Shown: positions 1 through 8,624 of the stretch, piece by piece | Position numbering within the stretch: the first letter of the stretch is position 1 | Layout of the letters: the number at the start of each line of letters is the position of its first letter | From: Variovorax sp. 54 | GTDB taxonomy: Bacteria; Pseudomonadota; Gammaproteobacteria; Burkholderiales; Burkholderiaceae_C | DNA length: 64,000 nucleotides | Assembly (NCBI RefSeq): GCF_002754375.1 | Contig: NZ_PEFF01000001.1 | Coordinates: 558,001-622,000, forward strand | Direction of reading: 5' to 3' | The notes under the pieces: generated by a model | Seen by the model: the letters and a program-made list of their open reading frames with translations, nothing else | Told to the model about the DNA's origin: nothing | Database searches by the model: none | Translations under genes and position numbers: made by a program

Positions 1-1860
1 TTCGAGTCGCCCACCGCCGAGAAGCTGGCCGCGGCCATCGAGACGCTGCAGGGCGCGGGCGTCGGCCTGCAGGCGCCGATTGCCTGCCACCCCGATCGCC
101 GCAGCGCGCCGCTCACGCCTTCGCAGGAACGCATCCGCTTCATGGAGCAGCTGTACACGGGCCGTTCGGTCTACAACGCGCCCTCGGCGCAGCGGCTCAC
201 CGGCAAGCTCGACGCGGCGCGCTTCGAGAGCGCGCTGCGCGAAATGATCCGCCGCCAGCCTTCGCTGCGCACGTGCATCGGCTTCGACGAGGACAGCGGC
301 CGACCGATCCAGTCGATCGAAGAGTCCGTCGAATTCACCCTGCCGCTGGTCGACCTGCGCGGCCTGCCGGCAGACCAGCGCGAGGCCGAGCTGACCGAGC
401 AGATGCAGGAGCTGTCCGACCGGCCGATCGACATCCACCGCGCGCCGATGATGCGCGCGACCCTGTTCCAGCTCGACGACCACGAGCACGTCTTCCTGTT
501 CGTGCCGCACCACCTGATCTGGGACGGCTGGTCCTTCGACCTGATGCAGCGCGAGCTGGGCGCGTTCTACGACGCCGCCGAACGCGGCCGTCCCCACAAC
601 CTGCCCGCGCTCGCTACCACCCACGGCGACTATGCCGAGTGGCTGGACACCTGGCTGACCGAGCCCGCCTGCGAAGAGCAGCTCGCGTTCTGGCGCGGCC
701 GGCTCGCCGGCGCCAAGGCCGTGCGGCCGCCCCGGACCGACATGCCGCGCCGCGCGGGCAAGAGCGGCCAGGGCGGCGCGCACTGGATCCACATCGACCT
801 GCAGAGCACGCAGCGGCTGCGCGAGATCGCGCGCGACATGGACGTGACGCTCAGCATGCTGACCTTCGGCATCTACGCGCTGACCATGGCCCAGGCAACC
901 GGCAACGGCGCCATCGTCATCGCGAACCCGGTGCGCGGGCGCCAGCAGGCCGAGACGGAAGACGTCATGGGCTTCTTCAGCAACGTGCTGCCGGTCTCGC
1001 TCGCGGTCGACATGGCGCTGCCGCTGCCCGACTTCATGCGCTATGTGAAGCAGGAGCTGCTGTCGATGATGAACCACCAGCAGGTGCCGTTCGAGCGCCT
1101 GATGGCCGAGCCCGGCTACGCGGGGCAGATCAAGGCGTCCGGGCCCTACCAGGCGATGTTCTCGTTCCAGGACGCCCGCGAACGCGCGCGCACCGTCGGC
1201 AGCCTGCAGACCCGCCAGGTGCACGTGATGCAGCACGGCGCCACCGACGACATCGGCGTGTGGCTGATGGACAAGCCGCACGGCCTGGAAGGCGCGCTGC
1301 TCTACAACGCCGACGTGTACCTGCGCGAGACCGGCGCCCAGCTGCGCGAGCGCTACCTCGAAGTGCTGGCCCGCGTCGCCGAGCACCCCGGGGCCACGCT
1401 CGCGGAGATCGCCCGCGCCGAAGGCTCGGCCAGCGCGCTCTACCTGCGCAAGCTGGCGGCCGACGAGGTGGACAAACGTGCGCCGGCCGAAGCCCCCGGC
1501 AGCGACGTGCGCGAGGCGAAGCAGGGCCTGCTCAGCCCCGAGCACGCGCAGCTGGCCCAGATCTGGGCCGACGTGATCGGCATCGATGTCGACGAGATCC
1601 GCGCCAGCGACAACTTCTTCGACCTCGGCGGCGACTCGCTGCTGGTGCTGCGCGCCGTGCAGCAGGCGGCGCAGACGCTGGGGCACCGCGTGGAACCGCG
1701 CCGCTACCTGTTCGAGAACCTCGGGCAGATCGCCTCCTCGGTGCACGCCGCGCCGCACGGCGTGCCCCCGGACCTCGCCGACCTGGCCGCCGGCACGGCC
1801 GCGCAGGCAAACCGCGGCGGGCTGCTCGGCGCGCTCGGCAGCTGGCTGCGCAAAGGCTGA
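1..1860 (+). CDS. Non-ribosomal peptide synthetase, C-terminal fragment (carrier end, condensation domain, carrier domain)
   Basis: The frame is open from base 1, so the gene begins upstream. The first codons (FESPTAEKLAAAIE) resemble the last helix of a peptidyl carrier protein. A condensation domain follows: its first motif (PLTPSQERIRF) is near base 112 and its catalytic HHxxxDG motif reads HHLIWDG at 508-528. A second carrier domain near 1510-1770 has the phosphopantetheine site GGDSL, with the serine codon at 1636. There is no adenylation domain between condensation domain and carrier, and no thioesterase or reductase at the end; the protein stops about 70 residues after the carrier serine. 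Condensation domains join two carrier-bound acyl or aminoacyl groups, or one such group and a free amine or alcohol. The last carrier must be loaded from elsewhere, or the module is used to release the product. The phosphopantetheinyl transferase gene starts 2 bases after the stop. The identity of the family is secure; the product is unknown. Confidence 0.93.
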   Translation, partial: FESPTAEKLAAAIETLQGAGVGLQAPIACHPDRRSAPLTPSQERIRFMEQLYTGRSVYNAPSAQRLTGKLDAARFESALREMIRRQPSLRTCIGFDEDSGRPIQSIEESVEFTLPLVDLRGLPADQREAELTEQMQELSDRPIDIHRAPMMRATLFQLDDHEHVFLFVPHHLIWDGWSFDLMQRELGAFYDAAERGRPHNLPALATTHGDYAEWLDTWLTEPACEEQLAFWRGRLAGAKAVRPPRTDMPRRAGKSGQGGAHWIHIDLQSTQRLREIARDMDVTLSMLTFGIYALTMAQATGNGAIVIANPVRGRQQAETEDVMGFFSNVLPVSLAVDMALPLPDFMRYVKQELLSMMNHQQVPFERLMAEPGYAGQIKASGPYQAMFSFQDARERARTVGSLQTRQVHVMQHGATDDIGVWLMDKPHGLEGALLYNADVYLRETGAQLRERYLEVLARVAEHPGATLAEIARAEGSASALYLRKLAADEVDKRAPAEAPGSDVREAKQGLLSPEHAQLAQIWADVIGIDVDEIRASDNFFDLGGDSLLVLRAVQQAAQTLGHRVEPRRYLFENLGQIASSVHAAPHGVPPDLADLAAGTAAQANRGGLLGALGSWLRKG

Positions 1861-1862
1861 CC

Positions 1863-2636
1863 ATGACCGGCGACGCCCACGCCCTGTCCATCGACGCACC
1901 GGTCTGCCGGTACGTCGAACTGGACGGCTTCACCGACACCCTGCCCGCCCAGGTGCTGTCGGACGAAGAACGCGCGCGTGCCGAGAGCCTGCGCTTTCCC
2001 CTCGACCGGCAGCGCTTCGTGGCGGCCCATCTCGCGCTGCGCCAGGCGCTGTGCGCGTACACGGGCCTGCATCCCGCCGCGCTGACGCTGGCCACCGGCG
2101 CCTTCGGCAAGCCCTCGCTGGCGGGCCCCACGCGCGCGCAGTTCTCGCTGAGCCACAGCCAGGGCCTGGCCTTGATCGCCATCGGCGGTCGCGGCCCGCT
2201 GGGCGCCGACCTCGAGCTGCTGCGCCCGATGCCGGACGCGACCGCTTTGGCGGCGGCGCATTTCACGCCGCGCGAGCAGGACGCACTGGCCGCCCTGCCC
2301 GCGCATGAACGCGACCACGCCTTCCTGACCTGCTGGACCCGCAAGGAAGCCTGCCTGAAGGCCATCGGCGTGGGCCTGCTGGTGTCGCCGCAGAGCTTCG
2401 AGGTGGGCGTGACACCGGACGGCCGATGCGTCGAACTGCCGGTGGCCGGCCGCACCCTCGTGCTCGTGCTGGGACCGGCGCCCGCGCGGGCGGACAGCGT
2501 GGGCTCGCTCGCCGAATGGCGCCACACCGAAGCCCGCGCCCAGGCCTCGGGGGCCGGTTCCGAAGGCGGCCGCATGCAGCGCCTGAACGCGCGCAAGGGA
2601 ATGGCCGAGGCGCGATGCGCAGGGGGTGTCGCATGA
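1863..2636 (+). CDS. Sfp-type 4'-phosphopantetheinyl transferase
   Basis: This 257-residue enzyme should transfer phosphopantetheine from CoA to the carrier-domain serines of the NRPS next door. The substrate-binding motif GKPSL is at residues 82-86 and FSLSHS at 94-99. The Mg-binding motif GADLE is at 114-118 (D116, E118), and the core WTRKEACLK is at 158-166 (W158, K161, E162, K166). This is the layout of Sfp/Gsp enzymes rather than of the short AcpS type. The last 35 residues are low-complexity and not part of the fold. The ATG is only 2 bases after the NRPS stop and the gene ends in an ATGA overlap with the next gene, so translation is probably coupled. Its position strongly supports NRPS activation as its job. 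Confidence 0.92.
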   Translation: MTGDAHALSIDAPVCRYVELDGFTDTLPAQVLSDEERARAESLRFPLDRQRFVAAHLALRQALCAYTGLHPAALTLATGAFGKPSLAGPTRAQFSLSHSQGLALIAIGGRGPLGADLELLRPMPDATALAAAHFTPREQDALAALPAHERDHAFLTCWTRKEACLKAIGVGLLVSPQSFEVGVTPDGRCVELPVAGRTLVLVLGPAPARADSVGSLAEWRHTEARAQASGAGSEGGRMQRLNARKGMAEARCAGGVA

Positions 2637-3457
2637 CCCTGTTCACGCCGCTCATGTTCGGACCGGCCTCGCGCCAGGTCTTCGGCGCGTTCCACGCCGC
2701 CGACGAAGACAACCTCGGCGAGCACACGGCGGTGCTCCTGTGCCCGCCCTTCGGGCAGGAGGGCCTGCGCACCCATCGCTTCTTCAAGGTGCTGGCCGAA
2801 CGCCTCGCGCGCGCCGGCATCGCCACGCTGCGCTTCGACTTCTACGGCTCCGGCGACTCGCCGGGCGACGAGAGCGAGGGCGAGCTCGACGGCTGGCGCC
2901 GCGACCTGTGCGCGGCGCACGAGGAGCTGCGGCGGCACGCACCGCATGCCGCCATCGTGTGGATCGGTGCGCGGCTGGGCGCCACCCTGGCCGTGCTGGC
3001 CGCGCGCAACGGACGCTGCGACCCGGCGCGGCTGGTGCTCTGGGAGCCGGTGATCGACGGACGGGGCTACGCGCGCCTGCTGCGCGAGCGGCACGTCGAG
3101 GCGATCGACACGACCTTCTGCATCCCCGACCTGTCGTGGCGCCGCAGCCTCGCGCGCGAACCGGACGCGCTGCCCGAGGAGGCGCTGGGCGTGCGTCTGT
3201 CGCCGGCGCTGCAGGCGCAGCTGCGCGCCCTCACGCCGCAATCGCTGCCGCTCACCGCCCTGCACGACACGCTGGTGCTGGCCCCGCCCGACGACACGTC
3301 CACCGCGCAATGGGCGGCCGAGCAGCAGTCGCGCCACATGCCGGTGCGCCTGGCCTACCTGAGCCACCCGCTGGACTGGACGTCCGACCCCTATCCCCAC
3401 AGCGCGATGGTTCCGGCCGATGCGCTCAGCCGCCTGCAGGGAGCCATCCATGAATGA
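2633..3457 (+). CDS. Alpha/beta-hydrolase, exosortase A system-associated hydrolase 2-like
   Basis: This 274-residue protein has an alpha/beta-hydrolase fold: the first strand ends CPPFGQEG (37-44) and the dipeptide region FDFYGSGDSPGD spans 69-79. At the nucleophile elbow, where serine hydrolases have GxSxG, it reads GARLG (112-116), so arginine 114 takes the place of the serine. From memory, that replacement is typical of the hydrolase-2 family found with exosortase A and EPS loci, so it is probably a family trait and not decay. The start is the ATG in an ATGA overlap with the transferase gene. It lies between NRPS functions and the polysaccharide genes and is paired with a second hydrolase, which suggests a role in handling the NRPS or carrier-bound intermediate. 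The chemistry is unknown. Confidence 0.8.
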   Translation: MTLFTPLMFGPASRQVFGAFHAADEDNLGEHTAVLLCPPFGQEGLRTHRFFKVLAERLARAGIATLRFDFYGSGDSPGDESEGELDGWRRDLCAAHEELRRHAPHAAIVWIGARLGATLAVLAARNGRCDPARLVLWEPVIDGRGYARLLRERHVEAIDTTFCIPDLSWRRSLAREPDALPEEALGVRLSPALQAQLRALTPQSLPLTALHDTLVLAPPDDTSTAQWAAEQQSRHMPVRLAYLSHPLDWTSDPYPHSAMVPADALSRLQGAIHE

Positions 3458-4373
3458 CCTGATGCAGACCCCGCTTCGCTTCGGCCCCGGGGACGCCCTG
3501 ATGGGCATGCTCACCGTCCCCGCGCGGCAGGTGCCGGCGCCCGTTGCCTGCCTGATGTTCAACATGGGCGCGAACCACCGCGTCGGGCCGCGCCGCATCA
3601 ACGTGAAGCTGGCGCACGTTCTCGCCGCGCGCGGCGTGAGCAGCCTGCGCTTCGACCTGGGCGGCGTCGGCGACAGCGACGCGCTGGACACCGGGCCCGA
3701 CCTGCAGACGCGCGCGGTGCACAGCCTGCAGGCCGCCATGGACATCGCGCAGCGCATGCTGGGCATCCGCCAGTTCGCGGCCGTGGCCATGTGCTCGGGC
3801 GTGGAGCACGCCATGTCGGCGGCCGCGGTGGACGCGCGCATGGTGGCGCTCTCTCTGTTCGACGGCTTTGCCTTCCCCCAACGGCGCACGCGCTGGGAGC
3901 TCACGGTGCGCCGCGCGCTCGCCGTGCCGATGCACCCGTCGTTCCCGGGCAAGGCGCGGCGCTGGGTGCTGCGCCATCTGCCGGGCAGCACGGCGGCCAG
4001 GCCGCTGCCGGGCTACTTCGTGGACCGGCGCCCCCCCAACGTCAACGCGATCTGGTTCGAAGCCACCATGAAGCGGCTGGTCGAACGCGAGGTGGCGGTG
4101 CAGCTGCTGTATTCGGGATCGCTGCACGTGCGCGACCGCGACCGCGACCAGCTCGGCGCCCTGCGCCGCGAACCGTTCATGCAGGGCCTGCAGTACGAGT
4201 TCCTGCGGGACGTGGACCACACCGTCTGCACGGTGAAGGGCCAGCAGCTCTTCCTGCAGTCCGTCGGCGACTGGGTCGCCGAGCACTGCCTGGCCACCCG
4301 CAGCCCCGAGCGCCAGAGCCGCCCGGCGGCAGACCCCCCGCGCGCCATGGCGGCCACGCTCGCCGCGCCCTGA
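3450..4373 (+). CDS. Alpha/beta-hydrolase, exosortase A system-associated hydrolase 1-like
   Basis: This 307-residue alpha/beta-hydrolase-fold protein forms a pair with the previous gene and overlaps it by 8 bases. A good ribosome-binding site (AGGGAG) precedes the ATG at 3450, which I chose over an upstream ATG at 3420. The motif FDLGGVGDSD is at 68-77, and the nucleophile elbow reads AMCSG (113-117), placing cysteine 115 where serine is expected. A cysteine at this point is, from memory, characteristic of the hydrolase-1 family of exosortase A loci. A cysteine nucleophile could act as an acyltransferase or thioesterase; that is inference. The last 30 residues are rich in Pro, Ala and Arg and probably disordered. 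No exosortase gene is visible in the window, so the family name refers to homology only. Confidence 0.78.
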   Translation: MNDLMQTPLRFGPGDALMGMLTVPARQVPAPVACLMFNMGANHRVGPRRINVKLAHVLAARGVSSLRFDLGGVGDSDALDTGPDLQTRAVHSLQAAMDIAQRMLGIRQFAAVAMCSGVEHAMSAAAVDARMVALSLFDGFAFPQRRTRWELTVRRALAVPMHPSFPGKARRWVLRHLPGSTAARPLPGYFVDRRPPNVNAIWFEATMKRLVEREVAVQLLYSGSLHVRDRDRDQLGALRREPFMQGLQYEFLRDVDHTVCTVKGQQLFLQSVGDWVAEHCLATRSPERQSRPAADPPRAMAATLAAP

Positions 4374-4401
4374 AACGACAACCGAAGCCAAGGAGAGACT
4401 C

Positions 4402-5583
4402 ATGAAATCCGTCGACCAAGCGAACCCGCGCGGCGAGCGCCTCCTCGCCACCGAGGGCGCCTGCGCCCTTCCCGGTGGCCGCTTCCGGTCGCGGGCGATG
4501 GCGCTGCTGCTGTCGCTCGGGTTGTGCGGCTGCGCACCCGGCTTCGGCACGCCGGGTCCGCTGCAGTCGGCCGACGGCACGGCCGGCGGCACCGGCAGGG
4601 TGGAGGCCATCACACCGGAGCTGATCCGCAAGCAGCTCGCCGGGAACACGGGCATCCCGCCCGAGGTGAAGGCGCTGTTCGGCCGGCCCACGCCCTACAC
4701 CATCGGGCCGGGGGACGTGGTGGGCATCACCGTCTACAACAATCCCGAGCTGCAGCCCAACCTGGGCGCGGTGATCGCGCAGCAGAGCGACCCGACCGGC
4801 GTCACCGTGGCGCCGGGCTTCATCGTCGATGCCGCGGGTGAGATCAGCTTTCCCTACATCGGCCGCACCCGGCTGCAGGGGTTGACTGAGAGCGGAGCGT
4901 CCGAGCTGATCGCCAAGCGCATCGGCAACATCATCAAGTCGCCGCTGGTCAGCGTGCGCATCCAGTCGTTCCGCAGCCAGCGCGCCTATGTCGAGGGCGA
5001 GGTCCGCACGCCGGGGCTGCAGATCTTCACGGACATCCCGATGACGCTGTCCGAAGCGCTCAACCGGGCGGGCAGCATCACCGCCTTGGGCGACCGTTCG
5101 CAGGTGACGCTCACGCGCGGCGAGCGCACGGTGGCCATCGACCTGAACCAGCTCAAGCGCTTCGGCGCCGACGCCAACAGCATTCCGCTGCGCAACGGCG
5201 ACATCGTGTACGTCGGCACCCGGGACGACAGCCGGATCTACGTGATGGGCGAAATCCTGCGGCCCTCGGCGCTCCTGATGCGCAACGGCCGCATGAGCCT
5301 GAACGAGGCCCTCGGCGATGCGGGCGGGCCCGACCTGCTCACGGCCGACCCCGGGCAGATCTACGTGATCCGCAACTCGCCGCAGTCGCCCGACACGCCG
5401 CAGGTCTTCAGCCTGAACGCGAAGAACCCGACCGCCCTTGCACTGGCCGACCGCTTCGAGTTGCGCCCGCGCGACGTGGTCTACGTCGACCGCGTGCCGC
5501 TGGTCTCGTGGAACCGGGTCGCCAACCTGATCCTTCCCGCCGCCCAGGTGATCAACCTCGCGCGCGACACCGCCCGCAGATAG
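4402..5583 (+). CDS. Polysaccharide export outer-membrane lipoprotein, Wza family
   Basis: This 393-residue protein should form the outer-membrane channel through which the polysaccharide leaves the cell. The N-terminus carries a hydrophobic stretch ending in a lipobox (LCG-C, lipid-bearing Cys44). The poly-export domain starts at about residue 93 (PYTIGPGDVVGITVY), followed by two SLBB-type repeats (about 190-250 and 275-340). The start at 4402 has a strong ribosome-binding site (AAGGAGAG) but gives a long n-region before the signal peptide; an internal ATG at 4498 would give a more usual signal peptide and cannot be excluded. The Wzc-like gene follows directly. Export, co-polymerase and initiating transferase genes in this order are standard for Wzx/Wzy-dependent capsule and EPS loci. 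Confidence 0.9.
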   Translation: MKSVDQANPRGERLLATEGACALPGGRFRSRAMALLLSLGLCGCAPGFGTPGPLQSADGTAGGTGRVEAITPELIRKQLAGNTGIPPEVKALFGRPTPYTIGPGDVVGITVYNNPELQPNLGAVIAQQSDPTGVTVAPGFIVDAAGEISFPYIGRTRLQGLTESGASELIAKRIGNIIKSPLVSVRIQSFRSQRAYVEGEVRTPGLQIFTDIPMTLSEALNRAGSITALGDRSQVTLTRGERTVAIDLNQLKRFGADANSIPLRNGDIVYVGTRDDSRIYVMGEILRPSALLMRNGRMSLNEALGDAGGPDLLTADPGQIYVIRNSPQSPDTPQVFSLNAKNPTALALADRFELRPRDVVYVDRVPLVSWNRVANLILPAAQVINLARDTARR

Positions 5584-5627
5584 GCCGCGCGGCGCCCCGG
5601 CCCGAACACGAAGAAAAGGTGAAGCCC

Positions 5628-7910
5628 ATGAATGCGCGTTGGTACCCCCCGCTTCCCGCACCGTACAGCCCCGAACCCGAGCCCCCGCACTCACGGTTCA
5701 AGGAATACGTCGACCTCCTGCTGGACAACCGGCGGCTGATCGCCTCGGTCACCGCGGTGGCGTTGGTGCTGGGCACGGGCTACGCGCTCTTCGGGCCGCG
5801 GGTGTACGAAACGAACGTGCTGATCCAGCTCGAGGACGCCGAACGTTCGCCCGGCGGCGCGGGCGATGCCGCGGTCAACGGCGTGAACGTGAAGACGCCG
5901 ACCTCGGGCGAGGCCGAGATCCTGAAGTCGCGCATGGTGCTCGGCCAGGCGATCGAGAACACCAAGCTGTTCATCACGGCGCAGCCGCACTACATCCCGA
6001 TCGTGGGCGCCTTCATGGCGCGGCATTCGAAGACGCTGTCCACGCCGGGCGTGTTCGGCCTGCGCGGCTACGTGTCGGGCACCGAGCGGATCGCGGTTCC
6101 GCAGATGGACGTGCCGCCGGCCTTCGAGGGCAAGAAGTTCCTGCTGACCGCCGCCGCGGACGGCCACTACACGCTGACGCACCCCGACCTCGACACGCCG
6201 CTGCACGGCCGGGTCGGCGAGCCGCTGGACAGCTCCGTGCCGGGCGGAACCGTCCACCTGCTGGTGGCCTCGTTCGACGCCCTGCCCGGCGGCGCCTTCG
6301 AGCTGACCCGGCGCTCCACGCAGCTCACCCTGCTCGGGCTGCAGCGCGAGCTGCGCGTGATCGAGAAGGGCAAGCTGTCCAGCGTGATCGATGTGAGCTG
6401 GCAGACCGACGATCGCGAGCACCTGGCGAACCTGCTCAACGAGGTGGCGCGCCTGTACATGCGGCAGAACATCGACCAGAAGACCGCGCAGGCCGAGCGC
6501 ACGCTGAACTTCCTGGGCACCGAGCTGCCCAAGTTCAAGCAGCAGCTGGAACAGTCGGAAGAAGCCTACAACCAGTACCGCAACCAGAACGGCACCATCA
6601 GCCTGGACGACGAGGCGCGCAATGCGCTGTCGCAGAACGTCGACCTGCAGGCCAAGCTGCTCGACGCGCGCCAGAAGCGCCTGGACCTGGCGAGCCGCTT
6701 CACCAGCGAGCACCCGATGCTGATCACGCTCGACGCGCAGATCGCCTCGCTGCGCAAGGAGCTGGGCGGCGTGGACGGGCGCATCCGCCGCATGCCGATG
6801 CTGCAGCAGAACTCGCTGCGCATGCAGCGCGACATCAAGGTCAACACGGAGCTCTACGCGTCGCTCCTGAACAGCTCGCTGCAGATGCGCCTGGCACGCG
6901 AAGGCCGCATCGGCAACGTGCGCGTGCTCGACCAGGCGCTGTCGCCGGAGAAGCCGGTGCGGCCCAAGGCCGTGCTCGTGGTGGCACTGGCGCTGGTCGT
7001 GGGGCTGTTCCTCGGTGCGCTCATCGCGGTCCTTCGCAAGGTGCTCAAGAACACGGTCGCCACCCCCGACGAGATCGAGATGCGCACCGGCCTGAACGTC
7101 TACAGCACGATCGCGCTCAGCGCGCGGCAAGGCGTGCTCGATCGTGCCATCCGCCACGGCAGGCCCGGGATCAAGCTGCTGGCGGCCTCGCATCCGGAAG
7201 ACCCGGCGCTCGAAGGCGTGCGCCGGCTGCGCACCACGTTGGCCTTCCTGATGGCCGGGGCGCCGAACAACCGCATCCTGCTGACCAGCGCCACGCCGGG
7301 TGCGGGCAAGACCTTCCTGTCGGCCAATTTCTCGGCTGTGCTGGCCGCCTCCGGCAAGCGCGTGCTGCTGATCGACGCCGACATGCGCCGCGGCAAGCTG
7401 GCGAGCCAGTTCGGACTGAAGGCCGGCACCGGCTTGTCGGAGCTGATCGCCGGCACCGCCACGCTCGGGCAGGCGGTTCATGTCCAGGTGCTGCCCCACC
7501 TGGACGTGATCACCACCGGCAAGCTGCCGCTCGACCCGGCCACGGTGCTGGGTGCCAGCGCGTTCACGCGGTTGCTGGAGACGCTGTCTGCGCTCTATGA
7601 CGCCGTGGTCGTCGATGCACCGCCTATCCTGCTGGCGACCGAGACCGTGGCGATGGCGCCGGACATGGGCACGCTGATGCTCGTGGCCCGCGCCGGCAAC
7701 AGCGAACTGGGCGACATGGTGGAGAGTGCGAAGCGGCTGGCGCACGTGGGTGCGGCGTTCCACGGCGTGGTGCTCAACGCGCAGGACGCACGGCCACGCC
7801 ACAGCGCAGGCTATGGCTACGACTACGGCCCCTACCGCCTGCATGCGAACGTCTACCCGCCGGCCCTGGGGCACACGCCCCGCGCCGAACCGGAGCGCGC
7901 GAGATCATGA
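5628..7910 (+). CDS. Wzc-like polysaccharide co-polymerase and tyrosine autokinase
   Basis: This 760-residue inner-membrane protein should control chain length and link polymerisation to export. The Wzz domain starts near residue 25 with a first membrane helix at about 36-56. A long periplasmic coiled-coil region follows, and the second helix is at about 448-468. The cytoplasmic BY-kinase domain has Walker A ATPGAGKT (K561), Walker A' LLIDADM (D583, D585) and Walker B VVVDAPP (D663). The C-terminus has the tyrosine cluster expected for trans-autophosphorylation (GYGYDYGPY, plus one further Tyr). The start at 5628 follows an AAGAAAAGGTG ribosome-binding site; in-frame ATGs further upstream lie inside the export gene. 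It overlaps the next gene by ATGA. No Wzb-type phosphatase gene is present in the visible locus. Confidence 0.93.
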   Translation: MNARWYPPLPAPYSPEPEPPHSRFKEYVDLLLDNRRLIASVTAVALVLGTGYALFGPRVYETNVLIQLEDAERSPGGAGDAAVNGVNVKTPTSGEAEILKSRMVLGQAIENTKLFITAQPHYIPIVGAFMARHSKTLSTPGVFGLRGYVSGTERIAVPQMDVPPAFEGKKFLLTAAADGHYTLTHPDLDTPLHGRVGEPLDSSVPGGTVHLLVASFDALPGGAFELTRRSTQLTLLGLQRELRVIEKGKLSSVIDVSWQTDDREHLANLLNEVARLYMRQNIDQKTAQAERTLNFLGTELPKFKQQLEQSEEAYNQYRNQNGTISLDDEARNALSQNVDLQAKLLDARQKRLDLASRFTSEHPMLITLDAQIASLRKELGGVDGRIRRMPMLQQNSLRMQRDIKVNTELYASLLNSSLQMRLAREGRIGNVRVLDQALSPEKPVRPKAVLVVALALVVGLFLGALIAVLRKVLKNTVATPDEIEMRTGLNVYSTIALSARQGVLDRAIRHGRPGIKLLAASHPEDPALEGVRRLRTTLAFLMAGAPNNRILLTSATPGAGKTFLSANFSAVLAASGKRVLLIDADMRRGKLASQFGLKAGTGLSELIAGTATLGQAVHVQVLPHLDVITTGKLPLDPATVLGASAFTRLLETLSALYDAVVVDAPPILLATETVAMAPDMGTLMLVARAGNSELGDMVESAKRLAHVGAAFHGVVLNAQDARPRHSAGYGYDYGPYRLHANVYPPALGHTPRAEPERARS

Positions 7911-8587
7911 GCGCGCACTTTTCACGCACGCCGCACCGTGCCGCCGCCGGTGTCGTTCCGCTGGGCGGCTCACGCCTGCTGCAGGCCGCCAAGCGCGCCA
8001 TGGACATCGGCCTGGCCGGCGCCTTCTTCCTGTTCCTGGGCTGGGCCTACGCACTGATCGCCCTCGGCGTGCTGCTGACCTCGGGCGCCCCGGCCCTCTA
8101 CGTGCAGCCGCGCTACGGCAGGGATGGCCGGATCTTCCGCTTCTACAAGTTCCGCACCATGGCGCCCAACGCCGATGCCTTGCTGGCCCGGCACCTGCGC
8201 GAGAACGATGCGGCGCGGCGCGAGTGGGAGAAGTTCCAGAAGCTCGAACACGACCCGCGGATCACCCGCTTCGGCGCCTTCCTGCGCCGCTACAGCATCG
8301 ACGAGTTCCCGCAGTTCTGGAACGTGCTCAAGGGCGACATGAGCATGGTCGGCCCGCGCCCGTGCATGTTTGCGCAGAAGGAACTGTACGGCCCGTACTG
8401 GGCGTACTACTGCGCGGTGCGCCCGGGCATCACGGGCCTGTGGCAGATCAGCGGACGCAACGAAGTGAGCTACCGCCGCCGCGCGGCCATGGACGCCGAG
8501 TACGTCGCCACGCTCTCCCTGCTGCGGGACGTCGTGATCGTGCTGAAGACCTTCCGCGTCGTGCTCGGGGCGCGCGGTTCGCGCTGA
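7907..8587 (+). CDS. Initiating sugar-phosphate transferase (polyprenyl-phosphate glycosylphosphotransferase)
   Basis: This 226-residue enzyme should start each repeat unit by moving a sugar-1-phosphate from a nucleotide sugar to undecaprenyl phosphate. It is the short form of the WbaP/WcaJ/PglC superfamily, having only one N-terminal membrane segment (about 34-58) and the catalytic domain. Conserved blocks are [15 protein letters not shown] (71-85), the catalytic Asp-Glu pair in [20 protein letters not shown] (D132, E133) and [14 protein letters not shown] (171-184). The larger N-terminal membrane domain of WcaJ is absent. It is co-translated with the Wzc-like gene through an ATGA overlap. 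The sugar is not predictable; hexose-1-phosphate (Glc or Gal) is the usual choice for this family. Confidence 0.92.
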   Translation: MSAHFSRTPHRAAAGVVPLGGSRLLQAAKRAMDIGLAGAFFLFLGWAYALIALGVLLTSGAPALYVQPRYGRDGRIFRFYKFRTMAPNADALLARHLRENDAARREWEKFQKLEHDPRITRFGAFLRRYSIDEFPQFWNVLKGDMSMVGPRPCMFAQKELYGPYWAYYCAVRPGITGLWQISGRNEVSYRRRAAMDAEYVATLSLLRDVVIVLKTFRVVLGARGSR

Positions 8588-8624
8588 GACCCGGCATCAA
8601 CGATCCCTTCACAGAAAGAACGCC

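Noticed and set aside
1532..3991. Open frame of 819 codons opposite the NRPS end, transferase and hydrolases
   Set aside because: All the sense-strand genes have strong domain motifs; the antisense product does not.
2633..4373. A full exosortase A / PEP-CTERM sorting system
   Set aside because: Only the two hydrolases match; no exosortase, no PEP-CTERM protein and no related acyl-ligase are in the window, though they could lie upstream.
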